Source: Flavobacteriaceae bacterium (GTDB lineage: Bacteria; Bacteroidota; Bacteroidia; Flavobacteriales; Flavobacteriaceae). Taken from it: DNA of 64,000 bases. Below the pieces are notes generated by a model that was not told where the DNA came from, made no database searches, and saw only the letters and a list, made by a program, of their open reading frames with translations. Shown here piece by piece: positions 62,796 through 64,000 of the stretch; positions within the stretch are counted from its first letter, which is position 1; the number at the start of each line of letters is the position of its first letter. The translations under genes were made by a program, and so were the position numbers. The stretch is from the NCBI GenBank assembly GCA_016780345.1, contig JADHLZ010000002.1:1-64000 (forward strand), in the 5' to 3' direction.

Positions 62796-62803
62796 TAATT
62801 TTG
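62796..62803 (+). promoter_or_regulatory. Candidate -7 box for carA, possibly leaderless
   Basis: TAATTTTG fits TAnnTTTG and starts 15 bases before the carA ATG, directly behind the terminator U-tract. Initiation a few bases later would leave almost no leader. No good -33 is present because the terminator stem occupies that region, so this is tentative. Confidence 0.33.
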
Positions 62804-62810
62804 AAATTTA

Positions 62811-63926
62811 ATGAAAACTACCCAAAATTTAAAAAAAGCATTTGTTTTACTCCAAGATGGAACCATTTTTTATGGCAAAGCCTTAAGTGTCAAAGGCTAT
62901 GCATTTGGAGAGTTATGTTTCAATACTGGAATGACTGGTTATCAAGAAATTTTTACTGATCCATCTTATTATGGTCAGATTATGGTTACCACCAATGCTC
63001 ACATCGGTAATTATGGTGTAAGTGATGAAGAAATTGAATCAAATTCTCCAAAAATTGCAGGATTAATTTGTAAAAACTTTAATCAAAAATATTCACGACC
63101 TGCAGCTGATGGATCATTACAGAATTTTTTTAGTGATCATAATATTGTAGCTATTTCAGATGTTGATACTCGTGCTCTAGTATCCCATATTAGAGATAAT
63201 GGTGCCATGAATGCTGTTATATCTACTAATTTAGATAATGTTGATAAACTTAAAGCAGATTTATCCAACTTTCCATCAATGGATGGGCTAGAATTAGCAT
63301 CAAAAGTTTCAACAAAAAAACCCTACTTCTTTGGAAATCCTGAATCTAAAATTAAAATTGCTGCACTCGACTTAGGAATAAAATTAAATATTTTAAGAAA
63401 CTTGTCTAAAAGGGGAGCTTATATTAAGGTTTTTCCATATGATTCTAATTTTGAAGATCTATCAAAGTGGAATCCTCATGGTTATTTTATTTCAAATGGA
63501 CCTGGAGATCCACAACCTCTTCATTCGGCTATTCAAGTTGCTAAAGATATTCTAAAAGCTAATAAACCACTTTTTGGAATATGCTTAGGGCATCAAATAA
63601 TTGCATTAGCAAACGGTATTTCAACTTATAAAATGTATAATGGTCATAGAGGAATAAATCATCCTGTGATTAATTTAAATACTGGAAAAGGTGAAATAAC
63701 ATCTCAAAATCATGGATTTGCAATTAATAAACAAGAGACTGAATCCAATTCTGAAATAGAGATAACTCACCTTCATTTAAATGATGACACCATTGCAGGA
63801 ATAAGTATAAAAAATAAAAATTGTTTTTCAGTTCAATATCATCCAGAAGCTAGCCCTGGTCCTCATGACTCAAGTTATCTTTTTGATCAATTTATTGAAC
63901 TAATTAAATTTAACATTAATGAGTAA
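62811..63926 (+). CDS. carA: Carbamoyl-phosphate synthase small subunit
   Basis: The 371-residue glutaminase subunit that supplies ammonia to CarB for pyrimidine and arginine synthesis. The N-terminal domain has FVLLQDGTIFYGKALSVKGYAFGELCFNTGMTGYQEIFTDPSYYGQI (pattern), and the class I amidotransferase triad is C258 in FGICLGHQII, H and E in VQYHPEASPGPHDS. carB is not next to it. The stop overlaps the eno start by 8 bases. Confidence 0.97.
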   Translation: MKTTQNLKKAFVLLQDGTIFYGKALSVKGYAFGELCFNTGMTGYQEIFTDPSYYGQIMVTTNAHIGNYGVSDEEIESNSPKIAGLICKNFNQKYSRPAADGSLQNFFSDHNIVAISDVDTRALVSHIRDNGAMNAVISTNLDNVDKLKADLSNFPSMDGLELASKVSTKKPYFFGNPESKIKIAALDLGIKLNILRNLSKRGAYIKVFPYDSNFEDLSKWNPHGYFISNGPGDPQPLHSAIQVAKDILKANKPLFGICLGHQIIALANGISTYKMYNGHRGINHPVINLNTGKGEITSQNHGFAINKQETESNSEIEITHLHLNDDTIAGISIKNKNCFSVQYHPEASPGPHDSSYLFDQFIELIKFNINE

Positions 63927-64000
63927 AATAGGTAAAGTAAAAGCGAGGCAGATTTTTGATTCTAGAGGAAACCCGACTGTAGAAGTTGATATAATAACAG
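63919..64000 (+). CDS. eno: Enolase, 5' part cut by window
   Basis: From ATG at 63919 the frame encodes 27 residues, beginning MSKIGKVKARQIFDSRGNPT, the conserved enolase N-terminus (IxARQIFDSRGNPTVEVD). The rest lies beyond the window. It overlaps the end of carA by 8 bases, so the two should be cotranscribed. Confidence 0.93.
   Translation, partial: MSKIGKVKARQIFDSRGNPTVEVDIIT

Noticed and set aside
1..64000. CRISPR array, prophage or insertion sequence
   Set aside because: No repeat-spacer pattern, integrase, transposase or phage structural gene was found on either strand; all genes fit a chromosomal housekeeping background.

Overview
The window is a gene-dense, low-GC chromosomal segment of a bacterium of the phylum Bacteroidota, almost certainly class Flavobacteriia. 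Sequence evidence for this: a gliding/type IX secretion gene pair (gldJ, porV), a SusC/SusD outer-membrane pair, promoters of the TAnnTTTG (-7) type, a cysteine-poor L36 protein, a merged ribosomal operon in which fusA runs straight into rpsJ without tuf, and rplQ-carA-eno at its end. A marine, streamlined relative is a reasonable guess from the AT-richness and short intergenic gaps, but that is inference. I see no insertion sequence, prophage, CRISPR array or rRNA.

Layout. 1-4503 (mostly minus strand): partial methyltransferase, map, thioredoxin-like lipoprotein, gpmI, an M15 peptidase and a GNAT acetyltransferase. 4559-9287 (plus): tRNA-Gly(TCC), two tandem secreted carboxypeptidase-regulatory-domain proteins, a DUF6702-like protein, an M1 metallopeptidase and tatA. 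9289-13891: O-methyltransferase, flavin reductase, small membrane protein, lipoprotein, CPBP protease, a decayed LuxR-type regulator fragment, and an SGNH hydrolase. 14037-19680: tRNA-Val(GAC), FMN reductase, M20 amidohydrolase, pirin, amidase, murF. 19727-22479: gldJ and porV, divergent. 22573-28344 (plus): pyruvate dehydrogenase E1-alpha and E2, an SDR, a SprT-like protein, a nucleotidyltransferase and a DUF389 membrane protein. 28345-33745 (minus): MlaF/MlaE-type lipid transporter, a ketoacyl-ACP synthase III, gcvP. 33871-40751: UbiA-like protein, purE/purK, then adk-obgE-mpl-HAD phosphatase, and rlmB. 40766-45472 (minus): terminator, SusD, SusC. 45858-62792 (plus): one long ribosomal superoperon (rpsL to rplQ, including fusA, secY, infA and rpoA), bounded by a recognisable promoter and a strong terminator. 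62796-end: carA and the start of eno.

The genes are mainly housekeeping: translation, nucleotide and peptidoglycan synthesis, central carbon metabolism (gpmI, Pdh, eno), glycine cleavage and the outer-membrane/secretion layer. No obviously new defence or mobile system is present. The points most worth a second look are: the absence of porU between gldJ and porV, a frameshifted LuxR-type remnant at 12.5-12.7 kb, tRNA genes placed 9-13 bases before protein genes, a UbiA-like protein lacking its first aspartate motif, and the SusC/SusD pair beside the ribosomal operon without any degradative enzyme.
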